Assembly (NCBI GenBank): GCA_963692465.1
Contig: OY829943.1
Location: forward strand, 496,001 to 560,000
Length of the DNA stretch: 64,000 nt
Direction: 5' to 3'
Source: JAUZOB01 sp963692465
Lineage (GTDB): Bacteria > Bacteroidota > Bacteroidia > Bacteroidales > Prolixibacteraceae
Shown: in pieces, positions 18,457 to 26,382 of the stretch
Layout: every line of letters starts with the position of its first letter
How positions within the stretch are numbered: the stretch's first letter is position 1
Position numbers and translations under genes: made by a program
Notes under the pieces: generated by a model
What the model was told of the DNA's origin: nothing
Seen by the model: only the letters and a program-made list of their open reading frames with translations
Databases searched by the model: none

Positions 18457-19785
18457 TTATTTTCTAAACCGGTTTCCGATCATTCGTCCCATATTCTTAC
18501 CCTGCGAAACCATTCGCATCATTTTACGGGTCTCCTCGAATTGTTTAATCAAACGATTGACCTCTTGAATAGATGTTCCGGAACCATCCGCAATTCTTTT
18601 TCTTCTTGATCCGTTCATGAGAGAAGGGTCATCCCGTTCGGTCTGAGTCATTGAATAAATAATTGCCTCAATACTTTTGAAAGCATTATCATCAATATCA
18701 ACATCCTTCATTACTTTACTCATTCCAGGGATCATCGAAGCCAGATCTTTAAGGTTACCCATTTTTTTGATCTGTTGAATCTGTTTCAAGAAGTCGCTAA
18801 ATCCGAACTGGTTCTTTGCGAGTTTCGACTGTAACTTACGAGCCTCATCAGCATCGAACTGTTCCTGTGCACGTTCAACAAGTGAAACAATATCACCCAT
18901 ACCCAGAATACGGTCAGCCATACGCTCAGGATGAAAAACATCCAATGCCTCAAGTTTCTCTCCGGTTCCGACAAATTTGATCGGTTTATTAACGACTGAT
19001 CGAATCGAAAGAGCTGCTCCACCCCGGGTATCACCATCAAGTTTGGTTAAAACAACCCCATCAAAATCAAGACGGTCATTAAACTCTTTAGCGGTATTTA
19101 CCGCATCTTGTCCTGTCATTGAGTCAACCACAAACAGAATTTCCTGAGGATTAACAGCAGACTTAATGGCGCTGATTTCCTTCATCATCTGTTCATCGAC
19201 AGCCAACCGTCCGGCCGTATCAATAATCACCAAATCGAAATCATTTTGTTTGGCATAGCGGACTGCATTTTCAGCAATCTTAACCGGATCGAGATTTCCA
19301 TCTTCGGTGTATACCTGCGTATTAATCTGTTCTCCAATAACCTTCAACTGATTAATAGCCGCAGGACGATAAACATCGCAAGCAACCAATAAAGGATTTT
19401 TACCTCTTTTCGATCGCAGATAACCAGCCAACTTTCCGGAAAAAGTAGTTTTACCTGATCCCTGAAGTCCCGACATTAAGATAACCGAAGGAGTTCCCTT
19501 TATATTAATATCCGTAAAATGACCTCCCATCAGTTCAGCCAGCTCATCATGAACAATTTTAACCATCATCTGTCCAGGCTTAACCGACTTCAGTACTTCC
19601 TGTCCAATGGCTTGTTGTTTGACTGTTTCTGTAAACTGTTTGGCTATTTTATAGTTCACATCGGCATCTAAAAGAGCACGACGAACTTCCTTTAATGTTT
19701 CGGCAATATTGATTTCTGTAATCTTTCCCTGACCTTTTAACAGTTTAAACGACCGTTCAAGGCGCTCATTCAGATTTTCAAACAT
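18457..19785 (-). CDS. ffh: Signal recognition particle protein
   Basis: A 442-residue SRP GTPase. An N domain (1-90) is followed by a G domain with P-loop GLQGSGKTT, DVYRPAA, DTAGRLAVD and TKLDGDTRGG. The methionine-rich M domain (about 330-430) ends RMVSQGKNMGRMIGNRFRK and includes the RNA-binding segment SGTSIQEVNRLIKQFEE. With 4.5S RNA it binds signal sequences on ribosomes and delivers them to FtsY. Complete length. The 4.5S RNA gene is not visible in the window. Confidence 0.97.
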   Translation of the reverse strand: MFENLNERLERSFKLLKGQGKITEINIAETLKEVRRALLDADVNYKIAKQFTETVKQQAIGQEVLKSVKPGQMMVKIVHDELAELMGGHFTDINIKGTPSVILMSGLQGSGKTTFSGKLAGYLRSKRGKNPLLVACDVYRPAAINQLKVIGEQINTQVYTEDGNLDPVKIAENAVRYAKQNDFDLVIIDTAGRLAVDEQMMKEISAIKSAVNPQEILFVVDSMTGQDAVNTAKEFNDRLDFDGVVLTKLDGDTRGGAALSIRSVVNKPIKFVGTGEKLEALDVFHPERMADRILGMGDIVSLVERAQEQFDADEARKLQSKLAKNQFGFSDFLKQIQQIKKMGNLKDLASMIPGMSKVMKDVDIDDNAFKSIEAIIYSMTQTERDDPSLMNGSRRKRIADGSGTSIQEVNRLIKQFEETRKMMRMVSQGKNMGRMIGNRFRK

Positions 19786-19947
19786 AGCTTCAGCTTTTAT
19801 TTCTGCAAAAATATAAAAAACTGACTCACTTCAAATCTCTTCTAACGTAGTCTGGTCGAATTATTTTACAATCTTTTTCATTTTTCCCAATTTAGGGGGT
19901 AACCTTTCTTTTGCAAATGGAATAAATAAGTATTAAGACCAAGAGAT

Positions 19948-20178
19948 ATGACCAGGGGTGATTATTTTTCAGATTATTACGGATTATTATTTGATTGTCC
20001 GATGAATGAAGAGCAGTGCTCCTGTCCTTTTCATGAAATTCGCCAGATAGAATCCTTCCCCGAGCGTTTAAAATATTTCCGTTCACTCACTCAGGAGGCC
20101 AAAGCCTTCTTAATCGGCCAACATATCAAATGCATCAATCAGCGCGAAAACAGTATTGGTCTGGCAAGCGAGAATTAA
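19948..20178 (+). CDS. Small Cys-containing protein of unknown function
   Basis: A 76-residue acidic ORF starting MTRGDYFSDYYGLLFDCPMN. The arrangement DCPx(5)CSCPFHEIR followed by a C-terminal HIKCINQRE gives four cysteines and one or two histidines that could bind a metal. The middle is helical (ERLKYFRSLTQEAKAFLIGQ). It resembles short conserved hypothetical proteins of Bacteroidales with the same C-P-F-x-x-I-R pattern, but I cannot assign a function. It stands alone between ffh and the LtaS-like gene. An antiparallel frame over the same bases is not convincing. Confidence 0.55.
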   Translation: MTRGDYFSDYYGLLFDCPMNEEQCSCPFHEIRQIESFPERLKYFRSLTQEAKAFLIGQHIKCINQRENSIGLASEN

Positions 20179-20246
20179 CAGGTACGTCAATATTTTCCTC
20201 AAGAGAAGAAAAGCCGTTCTTCACCCAATAAATAGCTATTTTAATT

Positions 20247-20254
20247 TATTTTTG
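20247..20254 (+). promoter_or_regulatory. -7 promoter box of the LtaS-like gene
   Basis: TATTTTTG matches TAnnTTTG, 77 bp before the ATG at 20331. The -33 element is not clear. Confidence 0.4.
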
Positions 20255-20330
20255 TATCCTTGACATCCGAAGAAGGACACTTCTGAAGATGTCTTTTTCA
20301 ATATTGACTTACGTTCAAAATAAATAAAAG

Positions 20331-22166
20331 ATGAAACAACGCATTGTGCTTTTCCTCCGGTATGCTCTTTACTGGATTCTGTTTTCAATCATAGCACGAA
20401 TTGTTTTTGCATTTTATCAGTGGCAATTAAGTTCAACACTCCCGGTTAAAGAATGGCTTTTATCATTTTTGCACGGGCTTCAGCACGACTGCTCCCTTGC
20501 GGGATATATAATGGTGCCGGTCGGACTGGCAATCATCGCTACATTTTTCATTATCACAACAAAATGGATTCATTCTGCTCTAAAAATATACACCCGAATA
20601 CTCACCGGTTTATTCATTCTGGTATGGGTTCCCAACCTGGAACTTTACCGGAACTGGGGATTTCACCTTGATGTGTCGGTCCTCAGTTATCTGAAAACCC
20701 CAAAAGAAGCAACCGCCTCAACGAGTGTCTGGACTTATCTTTTACTAATGCTTATTTGTGTCGCATTCTATGTACTATATGACCTTATCGCCCGCAAACT
20801 TGTTTTCAGGTATGTAAAAAAGCTTAAGCCGGTTAGTCTTTTTTATCTGCCTGTGTGGCTTATTCTGGTCGCAGCCCTTATCATTCCAATACGGGGAGGA
20901 GTAGGAATTGCACCCGTCAATGCCGGAACCGTTTATTATACTTCCGCACCTTTTGCCAATCATCTGGCCGTTAATCCGGTGTGGAATTTTCTGTATTCCA
21001 TTGAGAAGAAAGAAAGCAACGATGAATCCTACAATCTGATATCCGATCAGGTCATGAAAGCCAAAATTGCCGGTCTATACCATGGAAGCGGACAATTTCC
21101 GGTAGTGTTGAACACGAAACGACCCAATGTCATTGTATTCCTGCTCGAGAGTTTCACCGCTAAAATCATTGAGCCTCTCGGGGGAAAACCCGGTGTAACC
21201 CCTAACTTCAATAATCTTTGCAAAGAAGGAATATTGTTCGACAACTTCTATGCGTCAGGCGACCGGTCGAAGAAAGGCATTGTGGCTGTACTCAGTGGGT
21301 ACCCGCCTCTTCCCAAAAATGCAATCATTTCTTTCTTTCAAAAGACCCAGCGCATCCCATCTCTGGCGAAAGTTCTCAACAACAGGGGATACAACTCATC
21401 GTTCTATTACGGAGGCGACCTGCACTTTGCCAGTATGAATTCTTACATTCTCAATGCCGGTTTTCACCAGATCATCACACGGGATAACTTTCCAAGAAAA
21501 GATTATAATTCAAAATGGGGTGTTCATGACGGAATCCTGCTCAACCAGTTTTATAACGACATCAATCAAAGTAAAAGACCTTTTTTTAAAGCACTTTTCA
21601 CACTAAGCAGTCACGAACCTTTTGATGTTCCAATGAAGACTGCCATTAATGGAAGCAGCGAAGACAACCGATTTATGAATTCCGCCTATTATTCCGACCA
21701 GTGCCTTGGTGAATTTATCCGCAAAGCCAAACAATCGTCCTGGTGGAAAAACACACTGATCATTCTGGTTGCCGACCACGGCACCCGTTATGTTGGCGGA
21801 TCATCTAACGCCGACCAGATACGTTACAAAATTCCAATGCTATGGATTGGCGGGGCTTTAAAGACCAAAGGCATTCGCATCACCAAATACGGAGATCAAC
21901 CCGACCTTGCCGGAACTTTACTTCCTCAACTCGGACTCAGTGCACGCAGTTTTGTATTCAGTAAGAACCTGCTAGACCCGCAACAAAAAGGTTTTGCCTT
22001 CTATGACTACGAAAACGGGTTCGGCTTCCTCACTCCTCACTCAGAACAATCTTATGATTTCACCGGAAAGAACTACATTACGAATAAATGTGATTCAGGC
22101 AAGACGGATGAAACGACCTGGAAAGCGATGATTCAGTACATCTATAAGGACTTTCTAAAAAGATAG
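20331..22166 (+). CDS. LTA synthase family sulfatase-fold transferase
   Basis: A 611-residue inner-membrane protein with five membrane segments in the first ~200 residues and an extracytoplasmic alkaline phosphatase/sulfatase-like domain after about 265 (PNVIVFLLESFTAKIIEPLG). Metal-site residues are visible: Glu in LLESF, the nucleophile region ASGDRSKKGIVAVLSG (Ser313 in the place usually held by Thr), and VADHGTR with Asp and His near 485. In Firmicutes the family polymerises glycerol phosphate. In Bacteroidetes, members transfer phosphoglycerol or phosphoethanolamine to surface glycans or lipids. The substrate here is unknown. Single gene with its own terminator. Confidence 0.85.
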   Translation: MKQRIVLFLRYALYWILFSIIARIVFAFYQWQLSSTLPVKEWLLSFLHGLQHDCSLAGYIMVPVGLAIIATFFIITTKWIHSALKIYTRILTGLFILVWVPNLELYRNWGFHLDVSVLSYLKTPKEATASTSVWTYLLLMLICVAFYVLYDLIARKLVFRYVKKLKPVSLFYLPVWLILVAALIIPIRGGVGIAPVNAGTVYYTSAPFANHLAVNPVWNFLYSIEKKESNDESYNLISDQVMKAKIAGLYHGSGQFPVVLNTKRPNVIVFLLESFTAKIIEPLGGKPGVTPNFNNLCKEGILFDNFYASGDRSKKGIVAVLSGYPPLPKNAIISFFQKTQRIPSLAKVLNNRGYNSSFYYGGDLHFASMNSYILNAGFHQIITRDNFPRKDYNSKWGVHDGILLNQFYNDINQSKRPFFKALFTLSSHEPFDVPMKTAINGSSEDNRFMNSAYYSDQCLGEFIRKAKQSSWWKNTLIILVADHGTRYVGGSSNADQIRYKIPMLWIGGALKTKGIRITKYGDQPDLAGTLLPQLGLSARSFVFSKNLLDPQQKGFAFYDYENGFGFLTPHSEQSYDFTGKNYITNKCDSGKTDETTWKAMIQYIYKDFLKR

Positions 22167-22184
22167 AGATATCTAACCGAAAAT

Positions 22185-22220
22185 AAAGCTGCTAATCGTT
22201 TAAAATTAGCAGCTTTAAAA
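22185..22220 (+). terminator. Intrinsic terminator after the LtaS-like gene
   Basis: Stem AAAGCTGCTAAT / ATTAGCAGCTTT (22185-22196 and 22205-22216), 19 bp after the stop codon. The U run is interrupted, so the strength is moderate. Confidence 0.7.
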
Positions 22221-22276
22221 ATTACAATATAGCTTATTCGTAAATCAACCATTATTCTCATTAGAAACAACAAATA

Positions 22277-22482
22277 AGGGACCCATTGTGTCGCTTCGAG
22301 AAACTAGTGGTCGAAAAACTTTGCTGCTCTCAGGATTCCTTTGGAATAGGCCATCTTTCTATCTGTTCTCACTCACTCAGCTCTATTTCCATAGTCTAAA
22401 GTTACCCCTTGCTTTATTTCCCCCGAGCAAACTTAAATCAGCAATTCAATCAAATATAGTCCTCTCCGCGACACGGGTCCCT
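22277..22482. ncRNA. Candidate structured RNA closed by a long-range 15-bp stem
   Basis: The ends AGGGACCCATTGTGTCGC (22277-22294) and GCGACACGGGTCCCT (22468-22482) are complementary over 7 plus 8 bp with only a 3-nt bulge, enclosing about 173 nt. Inside are further hairpins, for example ATTCCTTTGGAAT around 22337-22349 and TTGCT...AGCAA around 22404-22430. No convincing ORF exists. The size and closed-rod shape recall 6S RNA, but I could not confirm any family signature. The strand is uncertain; the minus strand is followed by a T-rich stretch after the stem. Confidence 0.35.
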
Positions 22483-22566
22483 CCCCCTTTTCCCTCTTAA
22501 TAACTCTTTCTGTATGCGCTTGATAATGTTTTATTCAATTAATAATATTTATTGACCAACTTTGAA

Positions 22567-22609
22567 AGAAAGAGTTCTGCACTTAAACAGGACTGGCAGA
22601 ACCCTTTCT
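22567..22609 (-). terminator. Intrinsic terminator of the curli operon
   Basis: Stem AGAAAGGGTTCTGC / GCAGAACTCTTTCT on the minus strand with one mismatch, followed by TTCTTTC, about 60 bp after the stop of the last gene in the csg operon. Confidence 0.7.
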
Positions 22610-22670
22610 ACTATATATGGGACGCTTGTTTTATAAAAAAAACCTTATTCCATTTTATTAAACTCACTAA

Positions 22671-23330
22671 CTAAGTCGATGGCTTCTCCTTCGTTCTAAA
22701 ACTCCAGGTCGGACTAATTCCAACTCTATTTCCATTATAATTAGCCGTCACAAACCAGAAATAAGCCGTATCATATTCTAATTTACCAACATAAGTAGAA
22801 GCATCTTCTAAATCTTCTCCCAGATTTATTCGCACCGTTGAATTCGCCTTATAGATATATACGCTATAAGTAAGTTTGACATTTGCATTACTATTGGTAA
22901 CTTTCCATGTCAAATTCAACAAGGTATCCAGACCCAGTGCCCCGTTTCCAGGGCTCGGAGTATTCAATTCAACCATCTTAACAACAGTCAAATCAACCAT
23001 AAGTACCATCTGTAAGTAGGTTGTTTGATTCTCATTCACATGAACACTTACAGCAGAAGTTGTATAATTATCCTTTGCCCCTGTAATTGAGACATCTCCA
23101 GCTTGAACTTTACTAATAACAAACTGCCCTAAACTATCTGTAATACAAGAGATACTTGCCGGATCAGTCGTCAGATTAACTCCTCCCAATGGTTTACTTG
23201 TCCGTGCATCAACCACACGACCTGTTATTGTGCCATATATACTGGTAGAATCAATGACTGTATCTTCACATGAAGCAACTATCATCATGATAAAGACACC
23301 TATTAATGAATATATCGCCAGTCTTTTCAT
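22671..23330 (-). CDS. Lipoprotein with carboxypeptidase-regulatory-like domain, end of curli operon
   Basis: A 219-residue lipoprotein with lipobox IVASC (Cys21). Residues 34-112 form a CarboxypepD_reg beta-sandwich (GTITGRVVDARTSKPLGGVN ... ITDSLGQFVISKVQAGDVSI). A second domain at about 125-215 resembles a fibronectin type III fold (NLTWKVTNSNANVKLTYSVY). It starts 7 bp after csgG, so it belongs to the same transcript. No E. coli csg gene corresponds to it. A surface or periplasmic accessory role in fibre secretion or anchoring is inference only. Confidence 0.75.
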   Translation of the reverse strand: MKRLAIYSLIGVFIMMIVASCEDTVIDSTSIYGTITGRVVDARTSKPLGGVNLTTDPASISCITDSLGQFVISKVQAGDVSITGAKDNYTTSAVSVHVNENQTTYLQMVLMVDLTVVKMVELNTPSPGNGALGLDTLLNLTWKVTNSNANVKLTYSVYIYKANSTVRINLGEDLEDASTYVGKLEYDTAYFWFVTANYNGNRVGISPTWSFRTKEKPST

Positions 23331-23337
23331 CGTCTTT

Positions 23338-24756
23338 TTATTTAATGTAATGTTTAATTCGTTTCAAATTTCCAAAATAGAATTTGAATCCTCCTTTTAA
23401 CCCCATAAAGGAATCCCAATAACTTCCCTGACTCAGATTATCAAAACGATCACTCATAAAATAATCATAATAGCCAGCACCAAAGAGTCCGATTCTCGGA
23501 GTTATCATATATTCAAGTCCCAATTCACAATTTCCATAACCGAAGACCGTTTTGCGACTGACAACACCTCTTCCATTAAAAGTACAGGCTCCTCCTGCCC
23601 CTAAAGAAAGATAAGGGGATAGCTTTTCATCCGGTAATATAATGTATCTCAGATTCAGACTATATAAACCTACATTTGCCTGAAAGTTATGAGGGGAATT
23701 TAATTGTCCCAACCCCAATAAAGCTTCCAGATAAAAGTTCTTCTTTAAGGCCACTCCGAGGGAGAACTCGCCATAAGGTTTGTAATTTCCTTTGGTGTAG
23801 TCGCCCATATAATACTGGACACCACTTGATAAACCAACACTGAACATAGCACGCTTATCATCTTTCAGTAAACGATTTAATTTATCAATGTTAATATTTT
23901 CAGCTTTTTCGTTCTGGTACTGTACATAAGGAACCGACACCGTGTCTTTGGGATTAGAGAACGACCACAATTTATCCTTTACTCCCTCATAAACAAGACT
24001 TACTACCGCTTTTTCAATCGCTTCTTTAACCGCCATTTCGCTGGGTTCATTATAAGTAAATCCTGTTTCTGCTTCTAAAAGATGCTGGTACTTTACATAT
24101 TTGAACAAGCTTGCATTAATTTCCTGGGAAAGGATTGTTTTAGAGGTATAAACGGTTTTAAGAATCTTTCCATTACTAGTAGAAACAGCCCTGAGATAAA
24201 CAGTAATCCGATCTTCCCGATACTGACCATCTCCTCCGATTCCGAAATAGCGTAATCCAGCACCTCCGGTAACAATATTTGTTTCATAAGAGATAATACC
24301 ACCTTCGAGAATTACGCCGGCATAAAGCATTGGTGGAAGTCCTGCTTCATTTTCAACCGCCTTCCCATTCTTATATTGAACCATACTTGAACGAACAATT
24401 TTACGTTCATTAAGTAAGTTCCCTACATTTTCCCGTTCGATAGGAATAAACCAACCTGATTCTTCCAGAGCCTTGATTAAAATAGTCGTTGCTCCCTGAG
24501 TGACTGCTGTTGACCAGCTGGAGCCACTATCACTCGCTTTGTATTGTCCAGTTTGATCACGAAATTTATAAACAGCAACGATAATTGGGGTTTCTGGTTT
24601 CGGAAGAGCTAACAAATCTTTCTTTATGGGGGTATCAGGACCCAACCGAGCCCTTGACTCACTCAAGGGCTGGTTTAAATAGGGTCCACACCCTGCCAAA
24701 AAGGTACTTAAAGCTAATATTCCAATTAGCTTCCTGTTGGAATTTTTATTTAGCAT
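23338..24756 (-). CDS. csgG: CsgG-like curli secretion channel with C-terminal barrel-like extension
   Basis: A 472-residue lipoprotein, lipobox LAGC at Cys23. The CsgG domain (about 45-265) is recognisable by PIIVAVYKFRDQTGQYK, TQGATTILIKALEESGWFIP, ERENVGNLLNERKIVRSS and LYAGVILEGGIISYETNIVT. CsgG forms the nonameric outer-membrane pore through which curlin subunits leave. E. coli CsgG is about 277 residues. Here about 190 extra residues follow, built of alternating aromatic strands such as GVQYYMGDYTKGNYKPYGEF and YLSLGAGGACTFNGRGV, like a small outer-membrane barrel. It lies 48 bp after csgF. Confidence 0.9.
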   Translation of the reverse strand: MLNKNSNRKLIGILALSTFLAGCGPYLNQPLSESRARLGPDTPIKKDLLALPKPETPIIVAVYKFRDQTGQYKASDSGSSWSTAVTQGATTILIKALEESGWFIPIERENVGNLLNERKIVRSSMVQYKNGKAVENEAGLPPMLYAGVILEGGIISYETNIVTGGAGLRYFGIGGDGQYREDRITVYLRAVSTSNGKILKTVYTSKTILSQEINASLFKYVKYQHLLEAETGFTYNEPSEMAVKEAIEKAVVSLVYEGVKDKLWSFSNPKDTVSVPYVQYQNEKAENINIDKLNRLLKDDKRAMFSVGLSSGVQYYMGDYTKGNYKPYGEFSLGVALKKNFYLEALLGLGQLNSPHNFQANVGLYSLNLRYIILPDEKLSPYLSLGAGGACTFNGRGVVSRKTVFGYGNCELGLEYMITPRIGLFGAGYYDYFMSDRFDNLSQGSYWDSFMGLKGGFKFYFGNLKRIKHYIK

Positions 24757-24804
24757 TGGTGTTTTTATTTTAAGTATTCAAAAGAAATAACACGAAGTGA
24801 TCCA

Positions 24805-25233
24805 TCAGAGGTAAGGGACTATAACCTGCGAATGCTCGCCAGTTGTTGCATCAGAAATATCAATAGTGACACCTTCAGAAGAACTACCTATGTCAACATT
24901 ATAATTTCCAATTTTATAAGTTCCATTAGTTAATTGAGTCGATGAGCCAAATGCATTTTGCAAAATATAATTCGACAGCTGACTCAAAACCTGACTATTA
25001 ATGTCATCTTTTAATTGCTGGAGAGTCGACTTTGTAGTAGTACTTGTTGTCGAAGCAGATGTTGGTGCCGTAAATTTATTTTGCGCCTGAGCAGAATTCA
25101 GTAACCATGTGTAATTGTATTCATTACCACCAAATGCTGGATTTACTGGTTTATATACCAATTGTTGACCATATGATGTAACGAAAAAACATAAAAACAC
25201 GCCAAACAAAATCAATAACTTTTTCATCATCAC
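24805..25233 (-). CDS. csgF: Curli assembly factor CsgF
   Basis: A 142-residue exported protein with signal peptide ending SYGQ at about 23. The mature N-terminus QQLVYKPVNPAFGG followed by YTWLLNSAQAQN matches the diagnostic CsgF motif (NPxFGGxxxN ... LLxSAQAQN) that inserts into the CsgG pore. CsgF couples secretion to nucleation at the cell surface. Only 6 bp separate it from csgE. Confidence 0.93.
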   Translation of the reverse strand: MMMKKLLILFGVFLCFFVTSYGQQLVYKPVNPAFGGNEYNYTWLLNSAQAQNKFTAPTSASTTSTTTKSTLQQLKDDINSQVLSQLSNYILQNAFGSSTQLTNGTYKIGNYNVDIGSSSEGVTIDISDATTGEHSQVIVPYL

Positions 25234-25239
25234 AAATAA

Positions 25240-25773
25240 TTAAGGGGTTTTAGAATTATCCATATCCGGGGTATTCAAATCCCTGAATATTTCTTCATAA
25301 TTTGTCAACATTGCCATGCAATTCGAGACTGCTTCTCCTGCCTGATATTCAGTTATTTCATATCTGGACTGAATCATTGCCCGATAAGCAATATTGTCGT
25401 TAACCAGAACATTAATCTGTGTGGTTGTGAGACGATAGGGTAACTCCTGAATTGTTATGGTATAATCATGAATATTTGTCGGGGTATCCCATAAATTCTG
25501 AAAGCACTCGTAAAAATCCCTGCCTGATTTTGTTCTGGTTTCATCAACAATGATAAAACCATCAACATCTTTTTGAATTTCAAGCAAAGAATCTTTGGAA
25601 TTTTCCACATTGTGAGTAGCCGTTTCTATGATGCTTTTTATGACTTCCAACGTCTTAGTCTTAGCCTGAGCATTAAGCGTATCTACTACCTGTCCCTGCA
25701 CAGGGCTTATTGCAGACAATAACAACAGGCACAATCCTAAAGCCGCAAGTATTTTTATCCAACGCATTTTCAT
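25240..25773 (-). CDS. csgE: Curli periplasmic adaptor CsgE
   Basis: A 177-residue exported protein (start may also be the Met at position 3; signal peptide ending VQGQ). The CsgE core is visible as DGFIIVDETRTKSGRDFYEC, DYTITIQELPYRLTTTQINV and VNDNIAYRAMIQSRYEITEY. CsgE forms a cap on CsgG and selects curlin substrates. The C-terminal tail after about 165 is polar. Located between csgB and csgF with short gaps. Confidence 0.92.
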   Translation of the reverse strand: MKMRWIKILAALGLCLLLLSAISPVQGQVVDTLNAQAKTKTLEVIKSIIETATHNVENSKDSLLEIQKDVDGFIIVDETRTKSGRDFYECFQNLWDTPTNIHDYTITIQELPYRLTTTQINVLVNDNIAYRAMIQSRYEITEYQAGEAVSNCMAMLTNYEEIFRDLNTPDMDNSKTP

Positions 25774-25799
25774 TCCAACAGTTTAAATGCTAATGACTA

Positions 25800-26318
25800 C
25801 TATCTATTTATTCCTTTCGTGATTTCAAGATTGCTTCCGTTCCATTGACGAATAATCAGATTTGGAAGGCCTTTACCATCTTCTACTACTTTCAGATTAT
25901 TTTTATCACCATATTGCTCTATTGTGTAGTTTAAATCATTGCAACTTAAAGTTTGTTCCACATTGTTGTTGTTGCCTTTCTGCAAAATAGAGGTATTAAC
26001 ATCTTCTCCTGAGGATTGATAATTAATTGAGTTTTCAATTCCTTCCTGTAAGACATTTAGAGAATTAGCGTTCCTTGTCACAATAACATTCACTTTATTG
26101 TAAGACCCATTTTGTTGCACATTCAACGCATTTTCTTCGCTTTGAAGCTGCCGATTCCAACTTGTATCGGATATAAGTGCACTTTCAAGGTTCTCTTGTA
26201 AAGTTGTTCTTTGAAGAAGCTCCTCTTCTAAAGCAGCACTACTCTTTTGTACCGTCTGAGCTTGAGAGAAAACAATCAGAGTAAGAGATAGCCCTATTAA
26301 AAGAATTAATTTTTTCAT
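25800..26318 (-). CDS. csgB: Curlin-like minor subunit (CsgB-type)
   Basis: A 172-residue exported protein from the ATG at 26318 (MKKLILLIGLSLTLIVFSQA). An upstream in-frame ATG at 26357 would place 13 residues ahead of the signal peptide and is unlikely. The mature part has Asn/Gln-rich repeats of about 22 residues, such as NALNVQQNGSYNKVNV, NSLNVLQEGIENSINY and NTSILQKGNNNNVEQT, the spacing of curlin strand-turn-strand units. The basic C-terminus RQWNGSNLEITKGINR fits a nucleator, by analogy with CsgB. The assignment as CsgB rather than a second major subunit rests on that and on order. Confidence 0.8.
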   Translation of the reverse strand: MKKLILLIGLSLTLIVFSQAQTVQKSSAALEEELLQRTTLQENLESALISDTSWNRQLQSEENALNVQQNGSYNKVNVIVTRNANSLNVLQEGIENSINYQSSGEDVNTSILQKGNNNNVEQTLSCNDLNYTIEQYGDKNNLKVVEDGKGLPNLIIRQWNGSNLEITKGINR

Positions 26319-26339
26319 AGCACAACCGTATTTAGAATT

Positions 26340-26373
26340 AAAAAGAGAGTGAGGCATTTCTCACTCTCCTTTT
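26340..26373 (-). terminator. Intercistronic terminator-like hairpin between csgA and csgB
   Basis: On the minus strand AAAAGGAGAGTGAG pairs with CTCACTCTCTTTTT around a 6-nt loop, ending in five T. It begins about 10 bp after the csgA stop and lies before the csgB start. It could attenuate transcription into the rest of the operon and protect the csgA mRNA 3' end. Confidence 0.7.
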
Positions 26374-26382
26374 CTTATTTAA

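Noticed and set aside
22288..22500. 70-codon plus-strand ORF in the gap after the LtaS-like gene
   Set aside because: No signal, no recognisable domain, low-complexity composition, and it overlaps the inverted-repeat structure; more likely non-coding.
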